41,541 bases of DNA from Hydrogenophaga sp. (GCF_019264445.1 NZ_JAHVAB010000014.1:1-41541); one strand, 5' to 3'. Numbered from the stretch's first letter, positions 1 through 9,972 are shown. A program made the numbers and translations. Notes: generated from the letters alone by a model not told the origin.

Positions 1-1
1 C

Positions 2-670
2 TCGCCCGGCGAACCGGGCGAGTACGACGTCTGGCTGGCCGACCCGACCGTGGCCGCCCAGGCCGAGCGGGTGTTGCAACAACGGTTCGAGCTGGTGGCC
101 CAGCCCGCCTGGCTCTTGCGCTGCGCCCAGTCCGACTGGAACCTCGCCCAGTTCGACCTCAGCCTCTCGGCGGGCGCCCGGCGCGGCCAACGCCTCAAGC
201 GCAGTTTTCGCCAATGGCGCAACGCGCCCGCCTGGCGACCCGCCCGGTGGGGGCTGGCCGCGCTGGTGGGGGTGCAGCTCGTCGGCCTGAACGCCGCGGC
301 CTGGCACGAACGCAGCGCCCTGGACGCCAAGCAAAAAGCGGTGGTTCAGACGCTGCAGCAGAGTTTTCCGCAAATCACCCTCGTGCTCGATGCGCCGGTG
401 CAGATGCAGCGGGAAGTGGCCCGCCTGCAGCAGGCCAGCGGAGCGCTGTCTGCCGGCGACCTGGAAACCCTGCTCGCCGCCATCGACCAGGCGGCCGCCG
501 GCGATGCGCTGTTGCCCTCTGCGGTGGCCTACAGCACGGGCGAAGGCCGCTTTTCGGGCTGGCGCGCCACCGCAGACCAGCTGCGCGCCCTGCAACAGTC
601 GCTGGAGCGCAGCGGCTGGCGCGTGCGGTTCGACGGCAATGAGCTGGCCCTGCGCCCGCCGGAGTCCTGA
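2..670 (+). CDS. gspL: Type II secretion system protein GspL (3' part only)
   Basis: The reading frame is open from base 2, so the gene begins upstream of the window and no start codon is claimed; a GTG at 50 is internal. GspL is an inner-membrane assembly platform protein whose cytoplasmic part binds the ATPase GspE and whose periplasmic part pairs with GspM. Visible here are the end of the cytoplasmic region, one membrane segment rich in Ala, Leu, Val and Gly at about bases 247-303, a helical Gln-rich linker, and a small ferredoxin-like periplasmic domain ending in LALRPPES. The identification rests on this architecture and on gspM following 2 bases later. The family is poorly conserved in sequence, so context carries much weight. 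Confidence 0.85.
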   Translation, partial: SPGEPGEYDVWLADPTVAAQAERVLQQRFELVAQPAWLLRCAQSDWNLAQFDLSLSAGARRGQRLKRSFRQWRNAPAWRPARWGLAALVGVQLVGLNAAAWHERSALDAKQKAVVQTLQQSFPQITLVLDAPVQMQREVARLQQASGALSAGDLETLLAAIDQAAAGDALLPSAVAYSTGEGRFSGWRATADQLRALQQSLERSGWRVRFDGNELALRPPES

Positions 671-672
671 TC

Positions 673-1203
673 ATGGCCACTGCAAGCCCCACCCCTTTTG
701 AAAAACTCACGCTCGCCGTGTCGGTCGCGATGGCGCGCCTGTCCTCGCGCGAGCGCACCGCCGTCACTGTGGCCATCTGGGTGGTGGGCCTGGGCCTCGT
801 GTGGTGGTTCGCGGTGGCGCCGGCCATTGACACGCTGCGCGCTGCCCCGGCGCGCCATGCCCGGCTGGACGCCCAGCTCGGCCAAATGCAACGCCTAGCG
901 GCCACGGCCGAGAGCCTGCGTGGCCAGAACACCGCCCAACCCCCTGGCCGCGACGAGGTGCTGCGCGCGCTCGACACCGCCACCAGCGGACTGGCGGGCA
1001 CCGGACAGCTCTCCGTGCTGGGGGAGCGCGCCACCCTCACACTGCGCAATACACCGCCCGAGGCCTTGGCCCAGTGGCTCGCCCAGGTGCGCATCAACGC
1101 CCGCATGCTGCCGGTGGACAGCCAGATCAACCGGGAACCCGGCAGTCCGGGCTGGAGCGGCACCATCGTGCTCGCAGGGCCCGGACTGGGCAGCACCCCA
1201 TGA
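673..1203 (+). CDS. gspM: Type II secretion system protein GspM
   Basis: A 176-residue protein with a short cytoplasmic N-terminus, one membrane segment at about residues 33-52 (IWVVGLGLVWWF core) and a periplasmic domain. This is the usual GspM plan, about 160-180 residues. GspM pairs with GspL in the inner-membrane platform and helps place it. After the membrane segment comes an Ala/Arg/Leu-rich coiled-coil-like stretch, then a compact alpha/beta domain containing EALAQWLAQVR, typical of GspM. The start ATG lies 2 bases after the gspL stop. Its TGA overlaps the gspN start in an ATGA arrangement, suggesting translational coupling. Confidence 0.83.
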   Translation: MATASPTPFEKLTLAVSVAMARLSSRERTAVTVAIWVVGLGLVWWFAVAPAIDTLRAAPARHARLDAQLGQMQRLAATAESLRGQNTAQPPGRDEVLRALDTATSGLAGTGQLSVLGERATLTLRNTPPEALAQWLAQVRINARMLPVDSQINREPGSPGWSGTIVLAGPGLGSTP

Positions 1204-1994
1204 ACGCCAACTGGCCCGCCCGACTGGCCTGGCTGAGCGCGGTGCTCGGCCTTCTGGTCGCCCTGATCGTTTTCGCGCCTGCCCGCTGGCTGGCCGACAG
1301 CGTGACGTCCGCCACCCGAAACCAGCTGCAACTGGTGAATGCGCGCGGCACCGTCTGGAACGGTCAGGCCGACCTCGTGCTCACCGGCGGCGAAGGCAGC
1401 CGCACCCAGACGGCGCTGCCCCAGGGCGTGCAATGGCGCCTGAGGCCACGGCTTGCGTCGGGTGTTCCGGCGCTGGGCTTGCGACTCATGGCGCCGTGCT
1501 GCACCCCTGAGCCGGTGGGTCTCACGTTGATCGCCCGACTGGGTGGCGGCGAGGTGCGGGTGGAAGGCACCCGCAGCCAGTGGCCAGCGGAACTGCTCAT
1601 CGGCCTGGGCACGCCCTGGAACACCCTGCGCGTGGAAGGGCAGCTGGGTCTGCAAACCGCTGGCCTGACGCTGCGCTGGGACCGGGGTCGCGCCAGCCTG
1701 CAGGGCGAAGCGGCCATTGAAGCCATGGACGTGGCCTCCCGGCTGTCGCCGCTGCGGCCGCTGGGCAGCTACCGCATGACTCTGCGCGCCGACGCCGATG
1801 GCAACACGACCACGCTGGACCTGCAAACCCTCAGCGGTGCGCTCAAATTGCAGGGCGCCGGGCGCTGGGTGGGCGGACGGCTGCGCTTCGAAGGCGCGGC
1901 AGAAGCCGCGCCCGAGGCAGAAGCCGCGCTGGGCAACCTGCTCAACATCATGGGCCGCCGGCAGGGCCCACGCTCGCTGCTCAGCATTGGCTAG
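1200..1994 (+). CDS. gspN: Type II secretion system protein GspN
   Basis: A 264-residue protein starting at the ATG that overlaps the gspM stop; a longer in-frame extension upstream lies inside gspM and is not credible. There is one N-terminal membrane segment (about residues 8-28, Leu/Val/Ala-rich), followed by a periplasmic domain with the RGTVWNGQA motif seen near the start of that domain in GspN proteins. GspN is an accessory component present in only some type II systems. Its precise role is unsettled, and it is often dispensable where tested. Its position between gspM and gspD is typical of Burkholderiales operons. Confidence 0.83.
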   Translation: MNANWPARLAWLSAVLGLLVALIVFAPARWLADSVTSATRNQLQLVNARGTVWNGQADLVLTGGEGSRTQTALPQGVQWRLRPRLASGVPALGLRLMAPCCTPEPVGLTLIARLGGGEVRVEGTRSQWPAELLIGLGTPWNTLRVEGQLGLQTAGLTLRWDRGRASLQGEAAIEAMDVASRLSPLRPLGSYRMTLRADADGNTTTLDLQTLSGALKLQGAGRWVGGRLRFEGAAEAAPEAEAALGNLLNIMGRRQGPRSLLSIG

Positions 1995-2039
1995 GCCAGG
2001 CGTGCGCCCTTTTTGACCACTTCAAGATACGATCGCCCC

Positions 2040-4235
2040 ATGAAACCGACCCCCCTTTGCGCCACCCCGGGCCGTGCCGCCCACGGCGGCGCACTCACGG
2101 CGCTGGCCCTGGCCCTGTGCCTGACCTCGGGCAACGGCATCTCCCAAACCGCACGTGCACCCGCCGGTGCCAGCGAACCTGTGGTGCTGAATTTCGTGGC
2201 GGCAGACATCGAATCGGTCGCCCGCACCATGGCCACCATCACGGGGCGCAATGTCGTGGTGGACCCCCGCGTCAAAGGCACCGTCAACCTCGCGACCGAA
2301 CGCCCGGTCAGCCCCACCGCCGCCCTCAACCAGTTTGCCGCCGTGCTGCGCCTGCAGGGGTTCTCGCTGGTCGACACCGGCGGTCTCTACAAGATCGTGC
2401 CCGAGGCCGACGCCAAGCTGCAAGGCAACGTGGTCAGCGCGGGCTCGGTGGCGGCGCTGCCCGCCTCCAACACCGTGGTGACGCAGATCTTCCGCCTCAA
2501 CCACGAGTCGGCCAACAACCTGGTGCCGGTGTTGCGCCCGCTGATCGGGCCCAACAACACCATCAACGTCAATCCCGGCAACAACTCGCTGGTGATCACC
2601 GACTACGCCGACAACCTGCAGCGTATCGGCCGCATCATTGCCACGCTTGACGTGGCGGGCGCCACCGACGTCGAGATCATTCCCCTGAAGCACGCCGTGG
2701 CCGTGGACATGGCCGCGCTCGTGGGCCGGCTCATTGACCCGGCCACGGCGGGCGGCACTGCGCAGACGGACCAGTCTTACAAAACCACGCTGGTGGCCGA
2801 GCCACGCAGCAACAGCCTGGTGTTGCGCGCCGCAAACCCCGCCCGGCTGGCGCTGGTGCGCTCGCTCGTCGCGCGGCTGGACCAGCCCTCGTCCGACAGC
2901 ATGAGCGGCAACATCCATGTGGTCTACCTGAAGAACGCGGACGCCACGTCGCTGGCCACCACCCTGCGCGCGGCGCTCGCGGGTGAGTCCACGGGCGGCA
3001 GCAGCGGCAGTCTGGGCATCGCCAGCACGAACCGCGTCGCACTGCCCACCGGCGCCACGGCCGCCACCGGCAACAACAGCACCGCCAACGCCGCCACGGC
3101 GGCCATCACGCCCAGCGGCTCGCCGTCCACGGGCGGCCAGATCCAGGCCGACCCCGCCACGAACTCGCTCATCATCACCGCGCCCGAGCCACAGTACCGC
3201 CAGTTGCGCGCCGTGATCGACCAGCTTGATTCCCGCCGTGCGCAGGTGTACGTCGAGAGCCTGATCGCCGAGGTCAACGCCGAGAAAGCGGCGGAGTTCG
3301 GCATTCAGTGGCAAGGCGCGCTGGGCAATTCGGGCGACCGGGTCATTGGCCTGCTGGGCACCAACTTCGGTACTGGTGGCCGCAATATTCTTGACCTCGC
3401 ACAAGGCAACAGCACGCCGGCCACCGGCCTCAACTTCGGCCTGGCGCGGCGCACCAACGGCGTGTATGTGCTGGGGTTCCTCGCCCGGTTCCTGCAGGAA
3501 AACGGCGAGGGAAACATTCTGTCCACCCCCAACCTGCTCACGCTCGACAACGAAGAAGCCAAGATCGTCATTGGCCAGAACGTGCCCTTCGTCACGGGCC
3601 AGTTCACCAACACCGGCAGCAACAACGGCTCGGTGAATCCGTTCCAGACGATCGAACGCAAGGACGTGGGCCTGACCCTGCGCGTGAAGCCGCAGATCAG
3701 CGAGAACGGCACCATCAAGATGACCATCTTCCAGGAGGTCAGCAACGTGGTGCCCTCCTCGATCAACTCCACCACCGGCCTGATCACCAACAAGCGCACG
3801 ATCGAATCGAACGTGCTGGTGGAAGACGGCGCGATCGTGGTGCTGGGCGGTCTGCTGCAGGACGAATACGCGGGCAACCAGGAAAAGGTGCCCGGCCTGG
3901 GTGACGTGCCGGTGTTCGGCGGCCTGTTCCGCAACGAGACCCGTTCGCGCAAGAAGACCAACCTGATGGTGTTCCTGCGCCCGGTGGTCATGCGCGACGC
4001 ACGGGACACGAGCAACCTCGCGCTGGACCGCTACGAACTCATGCGCTCGGTGCAGAAGGATTCCCAGCCCAAGCAAAGCGGTGTGCTGGGTGTGAACGAA
4101 GCCCCCGTGATGCCGCCGCAGCTGCCACCGCGCACCGCCGTGCCGGGCGATGGCACGGCCCCGGTGCGCTCGCTGGCCGACCCGCAGACCACGCCGCCGG
4201 TCAACCCGCCGCCCGTGCCGGCTCCGTTGCGCTGA
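2040..4235 (+). CDS. gspD: Type II secretion system secretin GspD
   Basis: A 731-residue outer-membrane secretin forming the exit channel. I chose ATG 2040 because it opens a signal peptide (MKPTPLC, then an Ala/Leu-rich core, cleavage near residue 36); a TTG at 2013 would bury that signal. The N0 domain begins near VVLNFVAADIESVAR. N1-N3 repeats follow, each with the family pattern of Ile-Asp-Gln-Leu-type segments such as RAVIDQLDSRRAQVYVESLI. The C-terminal secretin domain contains the conserved VPGLGDVPVFGGLFR stretch. N3 carries a long Ala/Thr/Ser/Gly-rich insertion (bases about 2980-3140). The protein ends in a Pro-rich tail. No pilotin-binding S-domain is obvious. It is 10 bases upstream of gspE. 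Confidence 0.96.
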   Translation: MKPTPLCATPGRAAHGGALTALALALCLTSGNGISQTARAPAGASEPVVLNFVAADIESVARTMATITGRNVVVDPRVKGTVNLATERPVSPTAALNQFAAVLRLQGFSLVDTGGLYKIVPEADAKLQGNVVSAGSVAALPASNTVVTQIFRLNHESANNLVPVLRPLIGPNNTINVNPGNNSLVITDYADNLQRIGRIIATLDVAGATDVEIIPLKHAVAVDMAALVGRLIDPATAGGTAQTDQSYKTTLVAEPRSNSLVLRAANPARLALVRSLVARLDQPSSDSMSGNIHVVYLKNADATSLATTLRAALAGESTGGSSGSLGIASTNRVALPTGATAATGNNSTANAATAAITPSGSPSTGGQIQADPATNSLIITAPEPQYRQLRAVIDQLDSRRAQVYVESLIAEVNAEKAAEFGIQWQGALGNSGDRVIGLLGTNFGTGGRNILDLAQGNSTPATGLNFGLARRTNGVYVLGFLARFLQENGEGNILSTPNLLTLDNEEAKIVIGQNVPFVTGQFTNTGSNNGSVNPFQTIERKDVGLTLRVKPQISENGTIKMTIFQEVSNVVPSSINSTTGLITNKRTIESNVLVEDGAIVVLGGLLQDEYAGNQEKVPGLGDVPVFGGLFRNETRSRKKTNLMVFLRPVVMRDARDTSNLALDRYELMRSVQKDSQPKQSGVLGVNEAPVMPPQLPPRTAVPGDGTAPVRSLADPQTTPPVNPPPVPAPLR

Positions 4236-4245
4236 GGCGGTCGCC

Positions 4246-5688
<1,443 letters not shown>

Positions 5689-5848
5689 GCATGAATCGCC
5701 CGCGCGATCTCCCCGGCAAGACGTGTCTCGTGCAGGGCACCAGAGGGTCCGGCTCTGCCGGCCCAAGGGTGCGTCCCCCCTCCCAGCGCCGAAGGCGTGC
5801 CAGTGAGGGGGGAAGCCGCGTCAGCGGCGCAGGGGGGAGCCCCTGCTG
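5689..5848 (+). repeat. Intergenic three-hairpin element between gspE and gspF (copy 1)
   Basis: The 160-base gap holds a GC-rich module at about 5745-5837. Its parts are a stem CCGGC-TCT-GCCGG flanked by GGG/CCC, a C-run paired with a distant G-run, and an internal CGCC-GAA-GGCG hairpin. The same three-part layout occurs at 18104-18177, 22198-22272 and 37168-37240. The end of the element, GGGGGGAGCCCC, sits just before the gspF ATG and seems to supply its ribosome-binding site. A small alternative reading frame opens at 5691 but has no support. Confidence 0.75.
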
Positions 5849-7078
5849 ATGCCTGCCTACACCTTTGAAGCCCTGGATGCCCAGGGCGCCACCCAAAAAG
5901 GCCTGATCGACGCCGACACCGCGCGCGCCGCGCGCAGCATGTTGCGCGCGCGGGCGCTGGTGCCGCTGCTGGTGGAGCCAGCCATGGGCGCAACAGGCTC
6001 CACGGCGTCGCGGGGCCTCAACATCACGCTCTGGGGCGGTCGCGCATTCAGCGCCACCACGCTGGCGGTGTGGACGCGCCAGCTAGCCGGCCTGGTGTCG
6101 GCCGGCCTGCCCCTCGAGCGCGCGCTCGCCGCCCTCACCGAGGAGGCCGAGGACGAGAAACAGCGCAACCTCATGGCCTCGCTGCGCTCCGAGGTCAACG
6201 GCGGCTCGCCGTTCGCCCGTGCGCTGGCGCAGCACCCGCGCGAGTTCTCGCCCATCTACACCGGCGTGATCGCCGCCGGCGAGCAAAGCGGCTTGCTGGG
6301 CACCGTGCTGGAGCGTCTGGCCGACGACCTCGAAGCGCGCGAAGCGCTCAAGAACAAGATCGTGGCGGCGTCGCTGTACCCGGCCATCGTCACCCTGGTG
6401 GCCATCGTCATCGTGGTATTTCTGGTGTCGTACGTGGTGCCGCAGGTGGCCAATGTGTTTGCGGGCAGCAAGCGCGCCCTGCCCTTCCTTACCGTGGTCA
6501 TGCTCGGCCTGAGCGACTTCGTGCGCAGCTACGGCTGGCTCCTGCTCGGGCTGCTGGCGGCCGGTGCGGGCGCGGTGGTGTTTGCCCGCCGCAACGAAGC
6601 GATACGCCTGCGCATGGACGCCGCCTGGCTGCGCCTGCCGCTGGTGGGACGGCTGGCGCGTGGCTACAACGCGGCGCGCTTCTCGGCCACGCTGGCCATG
6701 CTGGCGGCAGCGGGCGTGCCCATCTTGCGGGCGCTGCAGACCGCGGCCGAGACGCTCTCCAACCAGGCCATGCGCGCTGACGCGCTGGACACCGTGGTGC
6801 TGGTGCGCGAAGGCGCGCCACTGGCTTCGGCGCTGGGCAGCAAGAAGCGCTTTCCGTCGCTCGTGTCCATGTTTGCGCGGCTGGGCGAACAAACCGGCCA
6901 GCTGCCCGCCATGCTTGACCGCGCGGCCCGTCAGCTCGGTGAAGAGGTGCAACGCCGCGCCATGCACATGGCCACCATCCTGGAGCCGCTGCTGATCGTC
7001 GGCATGGGCCTGGTGGTGATGCTCATCGTGCTGGCGGTGCTGATGCCGATCATTCAGCTCAATCAACTGGTCGGCTGA
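5849..7078 (+). CDS. gspF: Type II secretion inner-membrane platform protein GspF
   Basis: A polytopic inner-membrane protein of 409 residues (typical about 405) that forms the centre of the platform and contacts GspE and GspL. Two repeated T2SSF domains are visible. The first, at about residues 70-195, has WTRQLAGLVSAGLPLERAL and ends in a membrane segment (YPAIVTLVAIVIVVFLVSYV). The second, at about 270-400, has FSATLAMLAAAGVPILRAL and ends in the final membrane segment before MPIIQLNQLV. A third hydrophobic segment lies at about 225-245. The Tyr-Pro of the first membrane segment is conserved in the family. It is separated from gspE by the hairpin element and followed 2 bases later by a nucleotidase gene. 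Confidence 0.97.
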   Translation: MPAYTFEALDAQGATQKGLIDADTARAARSMLRARALVPLLVEPAMGATGSTASRGLNITLWGGRAFSATTLAVWTRQLAGLVSAGLPLERALAALTEEAEDEKQRNLMASLRSEVNGGSPFARALAQHPREFSPIYTGVIAAGEQSGLLGTVLERLADDLEAREALKNKIVAASLYPAIVTLVAIVIVVFLVSYVVPQVANVFAGSKRALPFLTVVMLGLSDFVRSYGWLLLGLLAAGAGAVVFARRNEAIRLRMDAAWLRLPLVGRLARGYNAARFSATLAMLAAAGVPILRALQTAAETLSNQAMRADALDTVVLVREGAPLASALGSKKRFPSLVSMFARLGEQTGQLPAMLDRAARQLGEEVQRRAMHMATILEPLLIVGMGLVVMLIVLAVLMPIIQLNQLVG

Positions 7079-7080
7079 CG

Positions 7081-7977
7081 ATGCCTGTGACGCTTGACGG
7101 CAAGCTGGTCGTTGCCATTTCCTCGCGCGCGCTGTTTGACTTCGAGGAAGAGAACCGCCTGTTTGAAACCGGCGACGACCGTGCCTACATGAAGCTGCAG
7201 CTGGATCGGCTGGACCAGCCCGCCGCGCCCGGCGTGGCGTTTTCGCTGGTGCACAAGCTGCTGGCCTTCAACGACGCCCAGGCGCAGCGCGTGGAAGTGG
7301 TGATTCTGTCCCGCAACGATCCGGTCTCGGGCATGCGCGTGTTCCGCTCGGCGCAGCACTACGGCCTGCCCATTCAGCGCGGCAGTTTCACGCGTGGCCA
7401 GCCGCCCTGGCGTTACCTGCGTCCGCTGCGTGCCAACCTGTTCCTCTCCACGCACCTGGCCGACGTGCGCGCCGCGCTCGAAGCCGGTGTGCCCGCTGCG
7501 CAGGTGTACCCGCAGTCGGTACACGCCAGCAGCGAACACCCGCACGAAGTGCGCATCGCCTTCGACGGCGACGCGGTGCTGTTCTCGGACGAAGCCGAAC
7601 GCGTGTACCAGGCGCAAGGGCTCTCGGCCTTCCAGGAGCACGAAGCCACCAAGGCGGCGATGCCGCTGGCCGGCGGTCCCTTCAAGCCCTTGCTGGAGGC
7701 GCTGCACCGACTGCAAAGCGAAGGCACGCCGCTCATGCGCGTGCGCACTGCGCTGGTCACGGCGCGCAGCGCGCCGGCCCACGAGCGCGCCATTCGCACG
7801 CTGATGGACTGGAACATCGAAGTCGACGAGGCCATGTTCCTCGGCGGCTTGCCCAAAGGCGAATTCCTGCGCGAATTCGAGCCGGACTTTTTCTTTGACG
7901 ACCAGACCGGCCACATCGAATCGGCCGCGCTGCACGTGCCCGCCGGGCATGTGGCCAGCGGCATCAGCAACGGCTGA
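7081..7977 (+). CDS. Cytosolic 5'-nucleotidase-like protein
   Basis: A 298-residue soluble protein resembling the bacterial and animal cN-I-type 5'-nucleotidase family (Pfam 5-nucleotidase, PF06189), which dephosphorylates nucleoside monophosphates. The family-like start is SRALFDFEEENRLFETG. The central pattern VVILSRNDPVSGMRVFRSA and the late acidic FFFDDQTGHIE resemble the haloacid-dehalogenase-like active-site blocks reported for this family. There is no signal peptide or membrane segment. Its ATG lies 2 bases after the gspF stop, so it is probably transcribed with the secretion operon, although no role in secretion is known to me. The family assignment is from remembered motifs, so the substrate is uncertain. 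Confidence 0.75.
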   Translation: MPVTLDGKLVVAISSRALFDFEEENRLFETGDDRAYMKLQLDRLDQPAAPGVAFSLVHKLLAFNDAQAQRVEVVILSRNDPVSGMRVFRSAQHYGLPIQRGSFTRGQPPWRYLRPLRANLFLSTHLADVRAALEAGVPAAQVYPQSVHASSEHPHEVRIAFDGDAVLFSDEAERVYQAQGLSAFQEHEATKAAMPLAGGPFKPLLEALHRLQSEGTPLMRVRTALVTARSAPAHERAIRTLMDWNIEVDEAMFLGGLPKGEFLREFEPDFFFDDQTGHIESAALHVPAGHVASGISNG

Positions 7978-7987
7978 CGCCGCCTAA

Positions 7988-8013
7988 GCCCGGCCTCAGC
8001 GAAGCGGCTGGGC
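7988..8013 (+). terminator. Hairpin after the gsp/nucleotidase transcript
   Basis: GCCCGGCC at 7988-7995 pairs with GGCTGGGC at 8006-8013 (8 pairs, one G-U) across a 10-base loop, starting 11 bases after the nucleotidase stop. No U-tract follows, so termination is only likely. A TACGAT sequence at 8020-8025 could be a -10 element for the next gene, but no convincing -35 is visible. Confidence 0.4.
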
Positions 8014-8073
8014 ACCCGCTACGATGCGCCATCCACGGGCGCCGTCCGCGCCCAACCAGCTCAGGGCCTCTCC

Positions 8074-9870
8074 ATGACGACGACTTCCGCCGCCGCACCC
8101 CGTCCACCTTCGCTGTGGCCCACGCTCAAGGGCGTTGGCGCCTTTGCCATGCCGTACTTCCAGTCTGAAGAGAAGTGGCGCGCGCGCGGCCTGCTGCTGG
8201 CGGTGGTGCTGCTCAACCTGGGCACCGTGTACATGCTGGTGCAGATCAACGAGTGGTACCGCGTGTTCTACGACGCGCTGCAAGCGAAAGACCAGCCGGT
8301 GTTCTGGCAGCAGATCGGACGCTTTGGCTGGCTGGCGCTGATCTACATCGTGCTGGCGGTCTACAAGTTCTACCTCACGCAGATCCTGCAGCTGCGCTGG
8401 CGCGTCTGGCTCACCGACCACTACATGGGCCGCTGGCTGGCCAACAAGGCCTTCTACCGCATGGAGCTGGCCCGCTACACCGCCGACGAGCACGGCACGC
8501 CCGACAACCCGGACCAGCGCATCCAGGAAGACCTGAACCTCTTCACCAGCTACACGGTCTCGCTCTCCATGGGCATGTTCAATGCGCTCATCACGCTGGT
8601 GAGCTTCGTGGGCATCCTCTGGACGCTCAGCGGCTCCATCAGCGTGCCGCTGCCGGGGTTCCTGGGCGGCGGCGAGCTGGAGATCGTGGGCTACATGGTG
8701 TGGGCCGCGGTGCTGTACTGCGCGGTGGGCAGCGCCATTGCGCACTGGATCGGCCGCCCGCAGGTGCGCCTGAACTTCCAGCAACAGATGCTCGAAGCCA
8801 ACTTCCGCCACCACATGGTGCGCGTGCGCGAGTACAGCGAATCGATTGCGCTGGACGGCGGCGAGCGCGTCGAGCGCCGCCACCTGGATGTGCGCTTTGC
8901 CGACGTGATGAGCAACTACTTCAGCCTCATCCGCAACCAGAAGCAGCTCACCTGGTTCAGCAGCTTCTTCTCGCAGGCGGCCATCATCTTCCCCATGATC
9001 GTAGCCGCACCGCGCTACTTCAGCGGCGCCATCCAGCTCGGGCAGCTCATGCAGATCAACTCGGCGTTTGGCCGGGTGCAGGACTCGCTCTCATGGCTGG
9101 TCGACAACTACATGTCGCTCGCCGTGTGGAAGGCCACCACCGACCGCCTGATCGGCTTCGAGAAAAGCCTTGCGCACCAGTCGCAAACGCAGGATGCGCT
9201 CACCACCACCGAGTCCGCCGCCGGCATCACGGCGCAAGACCTCACCGTGGGCCTGCCCGGTGGCCGCGCACTGCTCGCCGGCGTGGACCTGAACGTGGCG
9301 CCCGGCGACACCGTGCTGCTGCACGGCCCATCAGGCAGCGGCAAGTCCAGCCTGTTCCGCGCGCTCTCGGGCATCTGGCCACACGCGCTGGGCTGCGTGG
9401 GCCTGCCCAAAGACACCATGTTCATTCCCCAACGGCCCTACTTCCCCGACGGCCGCCTGCGCGACGCGCTGGCCTACCCCGACCCGGCCGAGAAGTACAC
9501 CGACGACGCGCTGAAGGCAGCGCTTGAGGCCGCCCTGCTGCCCGCGCTGACCGACCAGCTCGACCGCGAAGACGCCTGGAGCCAGAAGCTCTCGGGCGGC
9601 GAACGCCAGCGCCTGGCCATCGCGCGCGTGATGCTGAAGAAGCCCGCCTGGGTGCTCGCCGACGAAGCCACCAGCGCGCTCGACGAAGAGGCCGAAGCCA
9701 CGGTCTACCAGCGCCTGATCGACCGCGTGAAGCAGGCGGGCGGCGCGCTGGTGTCCATCGCCCACCGCTCCACGCTGGCCACCCTGCACCGCACACGCTG
9801 GGCGCTGAAGCCGAATGCGGCCACTGGCGCAGATGCAGCCCGCTACCGGCTGGACGTTTCGCAGGACTGA
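8074..9870 (+). CDS. ABC transporter with fused membrane and ATPase domains (YddA/SbmA-BacA type)
   Basis: A 598-residue half-transporter. The N-terminal membrane domain (about residues 35-365) resembles the SbmA/BacA and ABC_membrane_2 families: NEWYRVFYDALQ, a DNPDQRIQED motif at about residues 144-153, and about five to six hydrophobic segments. The C-terminal ATPase domain has Walker A GPSGSGKSS at 418, signature LSGGE at 506, Walker B WVLADE at 526 and a His switch in AHRS. All are intact, so it should be an active homodimer in the inner membrane. Relatives take up or export peptides, cobalamin or fatty acyl-CoA; the substrate here cannot be told. It is transcribed separately from the gsp operon after a 96-base gap. 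Confidence 0.9.
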   Translation: MTTTSAAAPRPPSLWPTLKGVGAFAMPYFQSEEKWRARGLLLAVVLLNLGTVYMLVQINEWYRVFYDALQAKDQPVFWQQIGRFGWLALIYIVLAVYKFYLTQILQLRWRVWLTDHYMGRWLANKAFYRMELARYTADEHGTPDNPDQRIQEDLNLFTSYTVSLSMGMFNALITLVSFVGILWTLSGSISVPLPGFLGGGELEIVGYMVWAAVLYCAVGSAIAHWIGRPQVRLNFQQQMLEANFRHHMVRVREYSESIALDGGERVERRHLDVRFADVMSNYFSLIRNQKQLTWFSSFFSQAAIIFPMIVAAPRYFSGAIQLGQLMQINSAFGRVQDSLSWLVDNYMSLAVWKATTDRLIGFEKSLAHQSQTQDALTTTESAAGITAQDLTVGLPGGRALLAGVDLNVAPGDTVLLHGPSGSGKSSLFRALSGIWPHALGCVGLPKDTMFIPQRPYFPDGRLRDALAYPDPAEKYTDDALKAALEAALLPALTDQLDREDAWSQKLSGGERQRLAIARVMLKKPAWVLADEATSALDEEAEATVYQRLIDRVKQAGGALVSIAHRSTLATLHRTRWALKPNAATGADAARYRLDVSQD

Positions 9871-9873
9871 AGC

Positions 9874-9930
9874 CCGTACGGTTGTCGAAGCCCTTGCAGG
9901 CGCACCCTTCGACAGGCTCAGGGCGAACGG
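9874..9930. repeat. Palindromic intergenic element, second family (copy 1)
   Basis: The right arm at 9905-9930 reads CCCTTCGACAGGCTCAGGGC followed by GAACGG. A shortened inverse arm (CCGT-CGG, TGTCGAAG) lies at 9874-9890. The same core occurs twice, inverted, at 16056-16136. It sits between two converging genes, where a hairpin could end transcription from both sides. This motif is common between genes in Comamonadaceae and some other proteobacteria from my general knowledge. Confidence 0.75.
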
Positions 9931-9935
9931 AGAGC

Positions 9936-9970
9936 GGCTAACGGCTAACGGCCAACGGCTAACGGGGAAC
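9936..9970. repeat. Five tandem copies of a 7-base unit
   Basis: GGCTAAC is repeated at 9936, 9943, 9950 (as GGCCAAC), 9957 and 9964 (as GGGGAAC), filling the gap between the palindromic element and the queC stop. It looks like a slippage-prone microsatellite with no evident function. Confidence 0.85.
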
Positions 9971-9972
9971 GC

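Noticed and set aside
375..1826. 483-codon minus-strand frame opposite gspL, gspM and gspN
   Set aside because: It crosses three plus-strand genes and has no coherent protein features.
2013..2039. Upstream TTG start for gspD
   Set aside because: It would add charged residues before the signal peptide; ATG 2040 gives a normal secretin signal.
2022..4076. 684-codon open frame on the minus strand opposite gspD
   Set aside because: It is the mirror of a clearly coding secretin gene in high-GC DNA. The translated composition (His, Val, Gly and Arg repeats) matches no protein.
9936..9970. CRISPR-like array
   Set aside because: The units are 7 bases with no spacers, so this is only a microsatellite.
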